64,000 nt of DNA from Thuidium tamariscinum (GCA_947034885.2 OX344757.2:24112001-24176000), one strand, 5' to 3'. Positions 12,748 to 26,750 are shown, counted from the stretch's first letter. Notes: generated by a model from the letters alone, not told the origin. Program-made: numbers and translations.

Positions 12748-14398
12748 GGGGGACACTTCTTGTGTATTTGGGGGACCTACGTGCGGCGGTGGGGTATTTT
12801 TGGGGGGGCTATTTACCTCCTAGAAAGAATTTAAAGGACCCCTATTATTACATAAAGCAAAAAAATTACCCATATTATCATATCTATCATTACTTATAAT
12901 ATGTAGGCCAAAGGAATATATTAGAGGCTATTTTCTTTGTAAGGAAAAAAACTAACAAAAAAAATAATGAGAATACAAGTGACTAACAAATACCTTATAG
13001 AAAAAAAAATTCAAGTTATAACAATGCATGAATACAAATACAACACAAATACATGCATGAAAAGCAAGACATTAGGGTTGAAAAAGTATTGAAGAGATTT
13101 TAGGGACAAAAATTTATTTAAAAACACAGACATGAAGTTCATCTGTGAACTATGACCACAAATATATGCCTCATATAAAAAAATTACATCAGAAATATGC
13201 CGTTCGAATGCCCTCCATCACATGTGAAAAAACAAAATCAAGCTCTATGACATGGTGCTACCCAAATTTCAGAGAGGTCGTTCATAGCACGAACTCCTGC
13301 ACCCAACCAGATTGCAAACATCAATGGAGTTAGATATGACTTAAAGATATGACTTAACCCTGAAACGCCTAGCCTATGACCACCAGTTTCAGGTTGCACT
13401 GTCTGTCACTCAGTTTGTTACCATTTTGTAACCAGATGTGTATGAAAATTTTTATTTTTATTTTTCAGAGATGAAGCTGCATGTCCTCTGTACTTCACAG
13501 AAATTTAGATTTTTTTGAGGAAAATTGTATTTTCTGAAATTTTTTGAAGAAAATTTGAAGAAAAAATCATATAAAATAGAAAATAATCTCAAAAAATCTG
13601 AAAATTTCACCATGTGTGAAAAATATAGTGGAGATCATCATGGTGTAAATTAATTTGCCATGTACATCTATAATTAGAATGCTGTGGACATTAAAAATAC
13701 AACCAAAGTTCAAACTGCAATAAAATATTCAATTTTACGAATTTTTCCAAAATTTCAATTGGAGAAGAAACTAGAGTAGAGGACCTCCATTTCATTAGTT
13801 GGGCTCAAATTCAGAAAATGTAGTTTTTAAGGAGAAATTTCAGATTTACTCAATTTCTCAGAATACACTAAAATGACAAATTTTGCCATCCGTTTTTCTT
13901 AATTACTTCTCAACTACATGCAGAAAAACATCAATTACACTAAGAATTCACTTGGACACTCTTTGTAACTCAACATGAAAGGTTATTGAAAAATAAATGG
14001 ATGAAAAAACTACTGTTCAAATCTTTTGGTGGCTCGGAGAAGTCATCCGAAAGCCACAAAATGGCTCTACTGGCATTTAGGGGTTAAAAATATGCCGTAC
14101 ATGAGCTGCAGATACACTATAGTACCTGTATCTTGAGTTGTATCTAACTAGTACTATAAATATTACTTGAATCTACTAAATTTTTTTCCTAGGATCCCAT
14201 TCTTTTGCCCCTAATTTATATCTACCTAAATTCTAACGGACCATATTTTCCGGTTCCCTATATTATTTATAAAGGACATGCCAATTTTAATGTCCCCTAA
14301 TTTATATGTAAATTTTTTATAAATTTTACCTAAAATTATTTAAATGTACCCTATATTCCACCACACGTAGGTTATTAAAAAACAGGAAGTGTCCTCCC
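12748..14398. mobile_element. Possible inverted-repeat element of about 1.65 kb
   Basis: The left end (12748-12805) contains GGACACTTCTTGTG, then GACCTACGTGCGG and GGGGTAT. The reverse complement of the right end (14340-14398) contains GGACACTTCCTGT, then AACCTACGTGTGG and AATATAGGG in the same order. That is an imperfect inverted terminal repeat of about 55 bp. I could not identify a clean target-site duplication, and there is no ORF of note inside. It is probably an old non-autonomous DNA transposon. Confidence 0.4.
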
Positions 14399-16100
14399 CG
14401 GGTGTGTTTCAAGAAAAACAAAACCTAAATGGAAATGCTTCACTTTCGTAACGTGTTGTTGCCATTACCATCTCCCTCTCCTTCTCTCACCACTTCCTTA
14501 AAATGCTCTGCTCCTCGCAAAAACCCTAACCATTCCCTTAATCTGCAGCCTCAAGAACTCGACAGCAACTCAAGTGAAACCTAAATGGAAATGCTTCGCT
14601 TTCATAATGCGCGACATCACCTGCGCGATCCAATACACACCGCAATTACAACACAACACAAGAGCCACGCTCCCCGTCCCCATCACTCATTGGATTTCCT
14701 TCAAGGGAACGATTGGATCTCCTGAAGGAACTCGTAAAAAAAATAAAAAATAAAAAAGAATTCTATAACATGTTTTTAGTTACTTACTACCCTATATTTA
14801 AGAAGGGTTTATTATCTGCAATATCCATAATAGAACTATGCCTATTTTTATTCTTTTTTTTATAAATTTAAATTTCTATTTCATTGCAAGATTGTAGCAA
14901 AAATGTAACTTGAATTGAACAAGTGCATAATTGATGACACCATCCTTGCTATTTTCACTACTATTCTATTTTTTTAATTTCTTATTGATTTTTAATTTCA
15001 TTTTTAATGTTTAAGAAAAATTTAATTCAATGTTAATGGTTTTTGAATTTGTTTTTAATATTTATTTAATTCATTTTCATGACTTAAAGTACACTACTCC
15101 TTTGGTTGCTTCTACAAAATACATGTAGTATATTACTTGTAGCAAAAGCAATCCTTTAACAAAAAACAACACATGTGGGACCTCGAGAATCACCTACAAA
15201 ATTATGTGTTGAAAAAAATTGGATGAATTATAAAGATTAGTCTTTTCTTATTAATAGACTTTAACTCTAAAACATTGAAAAGAGTTATATCGGTGCATAA
15301 TGAATGCTTAATGCATGTCTAAATTCTTTTGACTTACGAAATGCTCTACCCCTCTTCTACCTCATACATACTATTAATTGCAATATTTACATATACATAT
15401 TAAGTCTTTATGTCTAATTGCAATATTACATGTACATATTCAATTCTTTACGAAGATTGTGATGGACACTCATTGCATTGCATGACTAGATTGTTTCATT
15501 CATTACTACATAAGTTACTTCCTTTGTGAAATTTTGAAAGTTTTGCATACAAACGCTAGAAAATTAATTGAATTTAGAAAAATTTTACTTACTAGACATG
15601 CACATGGTTGTGTAAATGAGGAACATAGACTTGCACCACAATGTATTTTAGTTTTTGTGAAGGTGTTCACATGGTACACCAATCAAATTGGTTATTGGTA
15701 CATCCAGATAAATACTTATGCATGTCAATTCCATTCTTGGTACTATGTCAATCAAGGCTTTTTTGGGGGCTATTTTAGTGCTAGATTGCACTAGAAAAAA
15801 TAATCTGGCTAAAAAACACTACAAAAAATGCCAAAAAACTTAGATGAAATCGCTAAACAACTTTGAAATTTAAGAAAATATTAGGTGAAATTGCCTAATT
15901 ATAGATGAAAACCATACTATACATCCAATAAATGGATGAATGTTGCAATTTGGAGCACCACTATAATATTTTATATCCCCCCTATGGCACTTCTTCAAAT
16001 ATGAAAAAAAAATTGATCTCAACAAAGAAAGGTGCAAGGACTTTATTTTGTGGCATTCCAACTCACAACATAAAAGATATTGAACTTTAAAGTTTTGTGA
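14399..16100. other. Gene-free AT-rich stretch
   Basis: No coding signal beyond a chance 86-codon ORF at 15534-15794. A short tandem duplication around TAATTGCAATATT-ACAT is visible at about 15375-15455. About 14560-14720 is moderately GC-richer, without features I can name. Confidence 0.35.
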
Positions 16101-16109
16101 ATTAACTCC

Positions 16110-16740
16110 TAAATGCCTTAGGCACCAAAATTTGGTGTTTGTAAGACTTTGAAGTTAAATAATTACTAACCAAGTTGCTATTTTTAGTAGTCTATATTTT
16201 GTAGAAGTTCTTTATGAGGTTTGGTTTTAACGTCAAAATTTTGATCTTGGAATTAATTGATTATGATTTTTCAATTCAAGATTTTGTGCAAGGGTGGCCA
16301 TTGTAATCATGACTTTCCATGGTGTTGAGGGCTCTTAGAAATGAGCTTGAAATACACTAGATCTTGGAGAAAAAGTCACATTAGAAATTCATTTAAAAAA
16401 ATTGTAGAGAAGATTTTGAAAGGCTATAAATTGATTGGTGTTGTGCATGTTAGGCCCTTCAGCCTTATATTTTTTTGGTGACCAAATTTTTAGATTTGAC
16501 ATGTGAAAAGAAGATTGAAAGACTTCAAACTAACTTTTGTAGTTTTAAAACCCTCATAATCAAACATTACAATCTTTAAATCCATAATTGATATTGTTTT
16601 GTTTTTTTCCTAGGCAAAGTCAAACATATCTAGTTTGATTTTGTACAATTATAGTTTAAAAAAAAATTGATACAACACATCAATATGTTGACTTTTTATT
16701 GAATTAAGGGCAAATTACTAATAGTTCAAAAAAAGCCTTG
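16110..16740. repeat. Dispersed repeat, copy 1 (second copy at about 61045-61660)
   Basis: About 600 bp aligns by eye, in the same order and orientation, with 61045-61660. Shared landmarks are CAAGTTG-TATTTTTAGTAG, TCAAGATTTTGTGCAAGGGTG, TACACTAGATCTT versus ATACTAGATCTTAGAG, AAATTGATTGG and CAAACATTACAATCTTT. No ORF is conserved. It is an interspersed repeat of unknown class. Confidence 0.6.
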
Positions 16741-16970
16741 GACATTTAGGGGGCAAAGAAATCACATTAACTTTAATTTTGACTCTAGCAAAGACATAGG
16801 GATGTACACTAATAATGGTATTTAGTATTATATTACAAATAGTATTGAGCTTTTACTGCACCTACTCTAAATTTCAACGAGTTTGCGTTTAGTGTTGTGT
16901 TCACTACCACTTTAATTCATATACTTAGGTTTATATATTTTTTTATTGTGATTTGATAAAATAATATATA

Positions 16971-17704
16971 GAGTCGTTGCAAGAAACACCGTCCATTTTC
17001 CGTAGCGTTTTGGAAATGGACGCTGTTTTCTTTAGGAGTACTATTTAATTAGAAAATCAATTTAAAAAAAATATGAAAAATATGTCTAATGTATAAAACT
17101 CAAAGAAAAAGGTATCCTATGAAGGAAAAGCTTAGGAAAATTCTCCAAATAGGAGAACTAGAAAAGTGGAAAATCTCATGAAAATGGGCGTATTTACATT
17201 TTAATTTGTAAAAAATAGGAAAAGTTATTTTTATTGAATCTAAAAATTGGCCATTTTGGAAGAGTCTATGGTGATGATATTTCACCAAAAAAATAATCTC
17301 AACTCTATTATCAATGGTCGAAAATTGTGTGCAATGGGAGTACTGTTTGCACGCATGTGGAGGACATAAAATAATGTATTTTTAGATTCCATTCCATAGG
17401 AATATGCTTTCCTACTATGCAAATGCACTATGAAAATTTCAACTTTAGATCATTAAATTTGGGTACTCCCAACGTAGTAAAAACCCCTAAACCTCAGTTT
17501 GTGACAAATTAACAAAAAATAATTTTAAATATAAAATGATTTTTTTTAATTTTTGAAAAATAAGGGATGTAAAAATCATCAAGTTAGAGAGTTCCAATAA
17601 TTATTTCATATTCTGTAATATTTTAATTCAAAAGTTATAGCAGAAAAGAACAACGTCACTCCAATTGTGACGGAGAATAGGACCGGTGTTTCTTGCAACC
17701 ACCC
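16971..17704. mobile_element. MITE-like element, TTGCAAGAAACAC family, TSD TATA
   Basis: The left end is GAGTCGTTGCAAGAAACACC. The right end, read in reverse complement, is GGGTGGTTGCAAGAAACACC. TATA flanks both sides (16967-16970 and 17705-17708), consistent with a 4-bp target duplication, though AT-rich flanks weaken this. The element is 734 bp with no ORF. Its interior (a segment after TTTAATTAGAAAA, then GGTATCCTATGAAGGAAAAG) is shared with copies near 59.2 kb and 58.8 kb, so this is a real multi-copy family. Confidence 0.7.
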
Positions 17705-18309
17705 TATAACTCTAAATGTAATTTCATAAAAAAATTTACATCCAACAGTTGAATAATAGTGTCTATGTTGACATTTAGTGTTGGCAACATTAACAAGATT
17801 GTCGACATGTAGTGTTGTACTTAATAATTAGTATTGCCAGTACTAACTACTATTATTATTATACCCATGGGGTAGATACAAACCATTGTTGTTGAATATT
17901 TAATTGAAGTTCCAAAAGTAGTTTTGACACTTTCAAATTCAATTTTAAATATTCAACAATATATTATCTTGATTTCAAAACATTATGTTCTTAGTTTTGA
18001 ATGCTAACTGAGAAAAAGTGTGAGACAAGGTGCAAGACAAGCTCTTTATTCAAATGAGGTGGTGGGAGGTAGAACAAACCACAACGATGCTAGTGTATGC
18101 GGATGAACATGTGAGCATGTGAGCTTCTAATATGTATATAACTAGATATACCACCACCTTTGAAGGTGTTTATAGTAAAAATATTTATAATATAGGTACC
18201 TATAATATAAATATACTCCTATCATAGAAGGTTTCTATAGTATAAGCACCTATACTATAGATGCATTATCTTTGAGGTTTATAAGCTCACACTTCTATGC
18301 TCACATACT

Positions 18310-18800
18310 AGCAACCGTGAACAAACCATGTGGGATTTGTAAAGGGTTAGGATTGGTAAGAGCTCAAACTCTCATAGGTACATCAAAAGTAGGAATTGTC
18401 TTCATAGTCCAATTTCAAGCCTCATTTAAACATAGTAAAATAACTTTTCTCAAAAAAACTTTGAACTTAATAAATATGCAATATCAAGTTAACTTTCATC
18501 TCTAAAAAAACAATTTGAGATTTCAAGACACCATTCAAAAGTTGTAAGCAAATTATAGAGAGGGATCAGAAGGAAAATTTTTATTGAAATTTTCAAACAT
18601 CCTTTCAATTTTGTCCATAACTTTTTTTAGAGACTCAAAACTCACAAATGGATTTCTAAAGATGAAATTGAGATTTATTTTCCAACTTTTCTTAGTTCAA
18701 ATTAGTTTGAAAATAATTATTTTTCTATGCCAAAATAGGATTTGAAGTCATGTATTAAAAACAATTCCTACTTTTTCACAATGAGGGGCTAAGCTCCCAT
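18310..18800. repeat. Fold-back repeat related to 6990-7290
   Basis: The first half (18310-18610) matches 6990-7290 in direct orientation. The second half (about 18620-18800) read in reverse complement repeats the same landmarks (GTAGGAATTGT, TTTGAACTAAGAAA, CTCAATTTCATCTTTAGAAA). The whole is therefore an imperfect inverted repeat with arms of about 200-300 bp. Just upstream, 18160-18270 is rich in short TA palindromes such as TATAGGTACCTATA. Confidence 0.5.
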
Positions 18801-18810
18801 CTTCAAATTA

Positions 18811-21800
18811 TCCTATATCCTTCAAGGGTTCACAAAAGATAGTAGATTTCATTATAAAAACAACCTCTTCATTCATAATTCTTACTAAATGTTAGTACAG
18901 AAAATCCCATACTTTGCCATCAATATTTTCTTGAAGGTAGGTAATCTTTTGACTTTACTATAGATTTCCTGAGGCTAAAAGTGGACATTTTCTTATTTTA
19001 TAATAACTAGGTCAAATAATTTTTATAAAATTCAATAGTTTTTTTCTTACTTTTTATTTGTTTTTTCAGGCATTCTTAAAAATAATAATTTTCAACCAAT
19101 CCTATCCTAAGGGTGCAATAGTATAGTGATAATTAACCTTCCACGATATTGACTAGAATTTGGTAATGAAGGATTCTAAATTTCCAAACGGAAAAATGCA
19201 AGTAGTCTAATAAAGAAAGAGGAAATCAACAATTAACGAGGACATGATGACAACCATAAAACAAGGAGAAATTCACCAACACCCAACTCAAATCAATAGA
19301 TACCAACCACCTCAATATATAGTAGGAATTCCCACCAAATATACACTTGAGCAACAATTTCCCAAGCCATCTTGTGGCCAATCCTCATCTCAGCCAATTT
19401 ATAACCAGTCATGGTCTAGTCATGGTCTGGCCACCCCTAAATATAAAAAATTATGCACAAAACAAAGATTGTCACCTACAATTATTTCTACAATACACCA
19501 ACCCTTATTCAACTCTTCAATTTACACAAACCCTCTAAACTATCTCTAAAAGCACTACATTGTAGAAATATATTTTGTCTTGTCCCCTTGACCTGTCAAT
19601 TAAAATAACACAATACAAATTACGACTCATTTTGTTTTTGAACGGCAAGACATATCCCAACAAAAATAAAGTTGTACACTAGCAATACATAGTTCCACAA
19701 AGCTAACGTTGATGCCTAAATATAATCTAGATTGATCTTCCCAAACCAAACATGGTTGAAGATCCACCCAAAGGCAAGATAATATGAGCAGAAACATTTG
19801 ACTACTAAGTTATCTTGATAGTATTCTTTAGTGCTAATACGATGTATCTTACTGGAGACTGAATGGCATCAACCTTGGCAATCAATTTCGCGTACAATTG
19901 TTGTAGCCTTTTATGTTCTAGTAGATCTTGGAATACCGGGATCCATGAGGATGATGTTAGATTACAGAGCACCAGAATGCACAGTTTCACACCTTCATAT
20001 CTTAATACACAAGGCATTCATGTGAAACACCTTGGTACTACACATATGCCAAACAAACACCCTTAGTGTACTATTGTGCATGCATCGAAATTGGAAAAAA
20101 AAATAATAAACTCAAGACACATCACCTATCCACAATCAAGTCACTGTGAAAAATGGTACTTGTCAAAATTGATCCACCTTGAATTCTTCCTAGTTCACAA
20201 TGTGCAGTCCAGCCAATGCTAAACTTCAGATGTAAAAAAACCCGGTTTTGTTAGCCTTACTACCTAAGAGCTAGAAAATTTGTTCCCTAGTAATGCTTTT
20301 GTGATGTATAATTTCCCAACTAGAGCTTCCAAGTGATACTATTCAATGGTAATAAAATTTCTTAGTAATACTTTTCAGCACGACTAATGTACCACAAACA
20401 ATATTATCCAAACTAAAAACTCTCTCAAAAATCAACAGCAACTGTATGGATAAATTGATGTTTATATCATTCACAATAAGCATCAAAATAAAAGAGTGAA
20501 GAAGGTATCCACAAGTACTCTTCAATTCTTTATCAATATGTACAATCTCCTCAAATTAACTCAAATAAATGCCCACATTGGAAAGTCTAAAAGTTGCACA
20601 AACTTTCTGAATTTTATTCTCATAATATCTTTGAAGAAGAATCTCTTCTTTAATTGAGAGATGAATTGGTAAGGACCCCTAATGAAAACAGGAAGTCATA
20701 TAAGAAAGACAACAATTGGAGAAGAGATAGCACAAAACCATACAGCTTAGATCTTCTATAATTTGATCACATAGTAGATTTTGATAGTATAGCTTTGAAA
20801 GAGATGCAAGTCTCACACTACCACCACCAAATAAAATTTCTAAGTAAAAGATTGTACTAATACAATTCGTAATTCAAATTTGCAAGACAATCGAAAAATT
20901 CATGAGTGAGAGAACTACAGACCATTTTCTCCATCTCCACCAACACCAAGGTAGGTCAGACTTCCATCAGTTTGTATTTCTCCTCTAGTTAGGCCATACT
21001 GCAAGTCTGTAATGAACACATCGTACCCTACTTTACTCAATGCTTACTTTGAAACAAATTAAACATGAAGTGGAGACCGTGTCAATGTCTCAGTTGTTCT
21101 TACACTATTTACGAAATTTAGGGTTACAATTTGCTACAAACTACACAAAATAGAAGAAAGACAAAAAACAATCCAAAAAAATATACCCAATTGAGGAATC
21201 AATTAAGGATTCAATTGAAGAATCTTGATAGAATGCAATTTATCTTCTGTAGAGCTTCAACTGCCCACTAATTCGTTGCTTGGTACCTTCTAGTCTATAG
21301 ACAATAATAACAAATTGATTTAGTACAAAGGCAACGATAAAAAAAACTCCATCCAATCTTCGAACTATCAATGTACTAATCATGAATTGCTCTCAACAAG
21401 AATTAGAAGAAGCTTCAAAAGTCATTGATACTCCAAATCACAATGCCAAATATTTGATCAACCAATTGAGCGCCTTCACAACATCTACAAAAATCCTAGG
21501 TCACCTCTGGCCTCTGATCTCTCCAAGGTAACCGGTAGTTCTGTTTTATTACGCAACACACCCGCACTACACTAAAAAGAATGCGGGAAGTGATCTACAG
21601 CAATAGCATCCACCATGGTGAATCCAAATTTGAACGACTCTATACTGAGCGTGCCTATACTCTCTTTGTCACCCTGATTTACACTTCGTCATTCAAGCCT
21701 TGGCTTGTTCCCCACCGACAACTGTGGGACCTCGGGAGAACGTTGGCGTTCCCAATGTTAGGAACGTCGGCGTCCTCTGGAGGTCCCATAAAAAGAATTT

Positions 21801-22076
21801 TCAAGACAAAAATGTTAAGTGTTTCTTGCAATATCCTTATAAGAAGAGATTGCACCAAAATTTTCCTCAAAAATGGTCAAATTGTGAAGTTGCATACACC
21901 TTAAGTTTGAAGTTAGAACTACATACAATTTTTAAAAATGTTAAGTTCATATGAATCAATTGAGCAAGAAGAAATCTTTCCAAATCAATCTAAAAACACT
22001 CTATCAATTGTAGCTTAGAAACTTAAAATCTGAACTATACAAAATTTGGTTGAAAATGAAAACTTCAAACTACAAT
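18811..22076. other. Gene-free AT-rich stretch
   Basis: I see no supported gene. ORFs of 60-107 codons around 19244-19549, 19805-20066 and 21581-21904 lack motifs, splice partners or codon bias. About 21690-21790 is locally GC-richer (palindromic around TTGGCGTTCCCAATG / AACGTCGGCG), possibly part of an old element, but I cannot define its ends. Confidence 0.35.
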
Positions 22077-22329
22077 ATAAGGAGAGATTTGAAGGCTCTA
22101 GGAGCCCGTGAGTTCCCACAGCCCGAAATCGCGTAATCTGCCATGGGAACACAGTTTTGTAAGAATCCTACGTGGTCGAGACCATGCCACATCATTAACT
22201 CTTCTTTTTTGGACTTTTTTTCATATTTCAGGACCCAAAAAAAAAATTTATGGCGGCCAACTGTTCCCAGACCAATTTTGGAAACAGTCCTCGAAAACGG
22301 CCCTTTGGAGCCCTCAAATCCCTCCTAAT
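22077..22329. mobile_element. Short TIR element (MITE), sister of 49635-49967
   Basis: The left end ATAAGGAGAGATTTGAAGG matches the reverse complement of the right end, ATTAGGAGGGATTTGAGGG, continuing into GGCTC-AGG/AAAGG-GCC. The interior holds TGGTCGAG followed by GCCACATCA, which recurs inside the element at 49635-49967. The two are therefore divergent copies of one family of about 250-330 bp. There is no ORF. Confidence 0.55.
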
Positions 22330-24987
22330 AATGTACACATCCAATTAACAATAATATCAACCCTATCTATATTGTCAACTAAAATTATAAAACAAGAGCA
22401 CTAACAAAAATAAAAATGTATAGAAGACAAAGTGAAGGATAATTTTACAATAAACATTTAAACATTTGAAAAAAAATACACTAAGCATCAAGCTAAACAA
22501 CAAGTCCAAAAAGTAGTACAAGAAAAAGGGGTCTTGTTGAAGTAAAATGACAACTCTTACTACAAAATATCTTACAAGGAAAACCCTAAAATGCACAATA
22601 GTGCCAACATTTAGTGATTTTAGCAATTTTTAGGTTATAGTCTACAAGAAATGACTAAAATCAATATTCTTAAATACAATTGTTTATATGGTCACATTGA
22701 CAAATTCAAATTATTATATGTAGTCATTTGACTATTGGTAGCCTCCTTATAAGATTTGACTTTATAAAATCATCAATAGTAATTATTGTGACTAGAAAAG
22801 AAGTAGAGTGTGATTTTGTGGCCTAAATATTCAACTTATTATTTTGTTCAAAATTTGAAATTGTAGTATTGAGTACACTTCAAGGTCTTCATTTATTTAG
22901 TAGGATTCAACCACAAAATACAAATTTTACAAGGCTAAATTCAAATGAATAGCATACATACAGCTTGAATTTGCAAGATTGATAATCTACATAAGTAGAT
23001 GATGGTCCCGATATGTGCAACTTCTATGAAGTGAATACATCTTCTAAATTTGTTAAAAACCAAAGTTATCTTTTGAAGATGTCATCTACATTTAAAATGA
23101 TTCAGAAACTATTCGGACAAAACATTGATCACTTGGCATTGTGTTCATAGTGCAAAATACAAATTTCAAATACTTTAATAAATCTCTGAAGGACTATAAC
23201 TCTATAAGGCCATTAGGTGACTTCTATAATTACATTTGTAGAAAATTCAAAATGTGAACCTAAGTTAAAGTCTATGAAAAGGCCTAGATGATTTTTTTCA
23301 TTGACTTTGTTGGTGACTTAGTGCAATACAATTAAGAAATGATCAAATGTGCAATTTTTGGTAATTTTTTTGAGAATGAAGAAGGCACTGTAGGTTGTAT
23401 CCTCATATCTTTTTTTCATTTCTCAAAATGATTAGAAAAACATTATACATCAATCAATCAATGTTATGGCAAATTGAGAATATATTCCAGTGTGAAAAAA
23501 AGGAGTTTTGGAAGCTTTTTTGAATATTCTAATTTCAAGTATATATACAAAATACCACCTAACCAAAACCTTTCATCAATCTTATTTATAGTAACATTTT
23601 ATCAAAATTGTGCAATTTTAGTGATTTCTTTTATCACAATCTAAAAGCTACATAAGTCTTTTTTCACTTTAATAGTGGAAATCATCAAAATTATTATAAG
23701 TACACAAATGGAAAATTATGCTTGATACAAGAGCTAATTTTTAATAAAACAAAAGCTAAGGTTGAACCACCTATACTTAGTTGCTTAAGCAATTTTGAAA
23801 CAAATTGTGAGCACTTTAGGCTCGGGGGTGCGGTGAGTAGACGAAGTAGGCATATATGTATGAACAAATATAGGGTGCCAAATAAACATTTGAGGTAAAA
23901 ATTACAATTTGATTTATATACTATAGTATATAGAGAATTCCATAGGATGTTTTCTAAATACTATAGGGTGTAAATTAATGGGGTGCATTAGAAAAAAAGT
24001 AAACTTAAGTTACCTTGTTTAATATCATTTATTGAACCAAAAGTCTTAATTAGTGTTGCTGCCTTGTGAGTTGGCTTGGTGGTCACCAATTGGTTAGGCC
24101 ATCAATTTCTAGATGTTGGAAAGGTTGTGCTTCAAGTTGTAACAAGAATGTATTAATAACCTATCAGTTTCATTTCATATTTCCATGCATTGAATGTGTT
24201 AATAGTCTTAGCAATTTCATTCTACATTTGTTATCAGTGTATTGAGTAGAAGAATGTGGTGAAGGGGAGGAATTTTTAAAATAGAATCTTCTGTATATTG
24301 AAAATGAATCTAATTTGGTGTGTATTTAAAAAAAAGTTTATATTCGACAAAAATTGGGATTGGCAATACGAGATCTTGTAAGTGGACCAATTTCATATGA
24401 ATAAATGAGCACAAGGCCAATGGTACTTGGATTACTATGCTTCACCACGATTGATTATTTTCATTTGCAATGGCTTTGTAGTTTTAACATGTTCAAATTT
24501 TCAATTTTAAAAATGAATTAGTTGATATTATATAGTACCACATTTTATTTGACATTATTCAAACTTAATTCAATACATTTACTTATATAGATTTAATACT
24601 AGGAACTCTAAAAATGACACTACGTAAGTGCATTCATGGCGTTTTAGGATTCTAGGTTTAGATTACAATTCCCATTTGATAATTTCAATTAGAAAGGTGT
24701 TGAATTAGAATGGGGTTGAAAAAGTTGCAATGAAAAAAAATTTACTAACATAGTATGTGATATATTCATGGCATTTGAAAATTAAAATTAATGTATTCCC
24801 CCTTCTTAATGATCCAAATAAAAAAATTATATAATCATAGAGTGCCAAAAAAATAGTAGACGTGAAATAATACACACACACCCCTTATAAATTAGTGGGT
24901 GTTTGCACATGTATCCTTATTTTTTTCACAAGTTGCACCTTTCGAGACTTTGGGACAATGGAGTTTTTTCCTATTCAGAAAGATAAA
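22330..24987. other. Gene-free AT-rich stretch
   Basis: Low-complexity AT-rich sequence with no coding signal on either strand and no terminal repeat pair that I could define. Confidence 0.4.
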
Positions 24988-24991
24988 ATAT

Positions 24992-26750
24992 TAGTGAATG
25001 CAAGAAACACTTGTACTATTTGTTGCATTTTTTTTTTGATTTAGTACTATGAGTATTACGAGTATTTTGAACACTATATGGAGTTTAGAAAAAGAAACAT
25101 GGACTGTCTATTGAAATTTAGATCTACAGTTCTAATGATATATGGATCCAAGGTCAAGGATTATAAAGTCTCCATCAAAGCAATCTATAGTTGTGGATTA
25201 TAGAAAAGAAGTTTACATTGCACAAAATGTGGACCCCCACAAGGACTATACAGTCCTATTGTGTACCCTCAAGTCCTACTTAAAAATAGAAGCTCATATT
25301 TATGCTAGAAAATCACAGTTTTACATTTCTATTTTTGGAAATTATTTAGACCATTCAAAAAAATAATATTAACCCCTAAAGGACTGAGGCATTTTCTGGC
25401 TTGAAAACCACTCAAAATTGCCATGTTTTCTACTTCTTCCCAAAAAAACAAAAGAAAATAATTTTCTTAAAATCTAACAATAAGATCTTGTAAATTACTT
25501 GTCTGACATCATGTGGTAAAAATTTCATGAAGTTTGACCGTACGGATTGGAAGATATTAGCATTCAAAGTTGAAAAAAAAGTTTTTTTGAACTCTGACTT
25601 GCAATTTCAGATGACTTTGACTGCCATTTGTTGAATTATTTTGCACTATAGACCATGAAGTTAAAAAAATTTATGTTAAAAATTTCAGTTGAGAATTAGG
25701 GGAAAAAATTTCAAAAAAAAACTACTTGATTTTCATTCATTAAAAAATTGTTAAGTAGAAGTAGGTCCAAGATTGAACAAAACAATAAGTTGTTAATAAC
25801 TCTAAGATGTAATTGAAAAACCATGATCCCAAAGGTGAGCTTGTTCTTGCAAACATACTAAACCTTATCAAAAAAGAAAATTTGAAAAATTTGAAAAATT
25901 TCATTCAAAAATGAATTCTATAAGTTATTTTTTGAAGAAGGTGTTTAGATTGCCCAAAATACAAGATTGTCTGTAACTTTCTCATTAATAGTCCAAATTA
26001 AATGAACCAAAGCTTCAAATGTAGAACAAAACATAATCTTTGAGAAAAAAAATAAAAAATAAAAAAAATAATTTTTTTTGTGTTTTCTTTTTCTGCCCGG
26101 TGAACTGCTTTTTGGACTTAGAATGGCATAACTTTTGCTTCCAAGCACCAATTGAAATAAAAATTATATTTTTGAAAAGCTAGTCTGATTTCCTATCTTC
26201 AAAAGAAGTTTAAGAAAATCATAGCAAAAATTCAGGTCACACAAGCTTGCCCGAAATTCCAAGTGTCCCCCGAGGGGACTTTAGTCCTTTAGGGGTTACG
26301 AATGGTCATTGTTCTTAACTTGAATCCCTTTTTGAATATTGAAAAAAAAAATTTATTTTTAATTATTCAAAAATTCATTGGGAATGTTCCTCATTTTAGG
26401 CCCATGCAAAACTTTATTGTAGTAGGCAATCAAAAATCCCTCTCTTTTAAAGTTGTATTTCTATAGTAGAAAGCATTGTGAAAAATTTCATAATATAACT
26501 TTTCAAAAAAGGTACTCCATAGTACTAAAAAACTCCAAATTATCATTTGTGAAATTCAATCACTAGTACTATTTAAATATTAAATTATTTTTAAAAATCA
26601 AGAAAAAATTAGAAAAGGTGTATAATAGTCATAAGTATCTTAAGATAAATCTTAAATCATTTGGAGCTTAAATACAAAAGTTATGGCCAAAAAGTAGATT
26701 AGCACTTAAGTTGTGACGGAAAATAGTACAAGTGTTTCTTGCATTCATCC
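24992..26750. mobile_element. TTGCAAGAAACAC-family element with a nested insertion
   Basis: The left end reads TAGTGAATGCAAGAAACACT followed by TGTACTATTT. The reverse complement of the right end is GGATGAATGCAAGAAACACT followed by the same TGTACTATTT. Flanking ATAT occurs on both sides (24988-24991 and 26751-26754). The 1759-bp span includes a separate element at 25372-26295; without it the host copy is about 835 bp. No transposase is encoded. Confidence 0.65.
25372..26295. mobile_element. CCCCTAAAGGACT TIR element nested in the previous one
   Basis: ACCCCTAAAGGACT at the left faces AGTCCTTTAGGGG at the right. TTA flanks both sides (25369-25371 and 26296-26298), which fits a PIF/Harbinger-type 3-bp TWA target duplication; a 2-bp TA duplication is the alternative. 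The element is about 924 bp. Part of its interior (about 25800-26150) resembles 27750-28110, so related copies exist nearby. There is no recognisable ORF. Confidence 0.6.
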
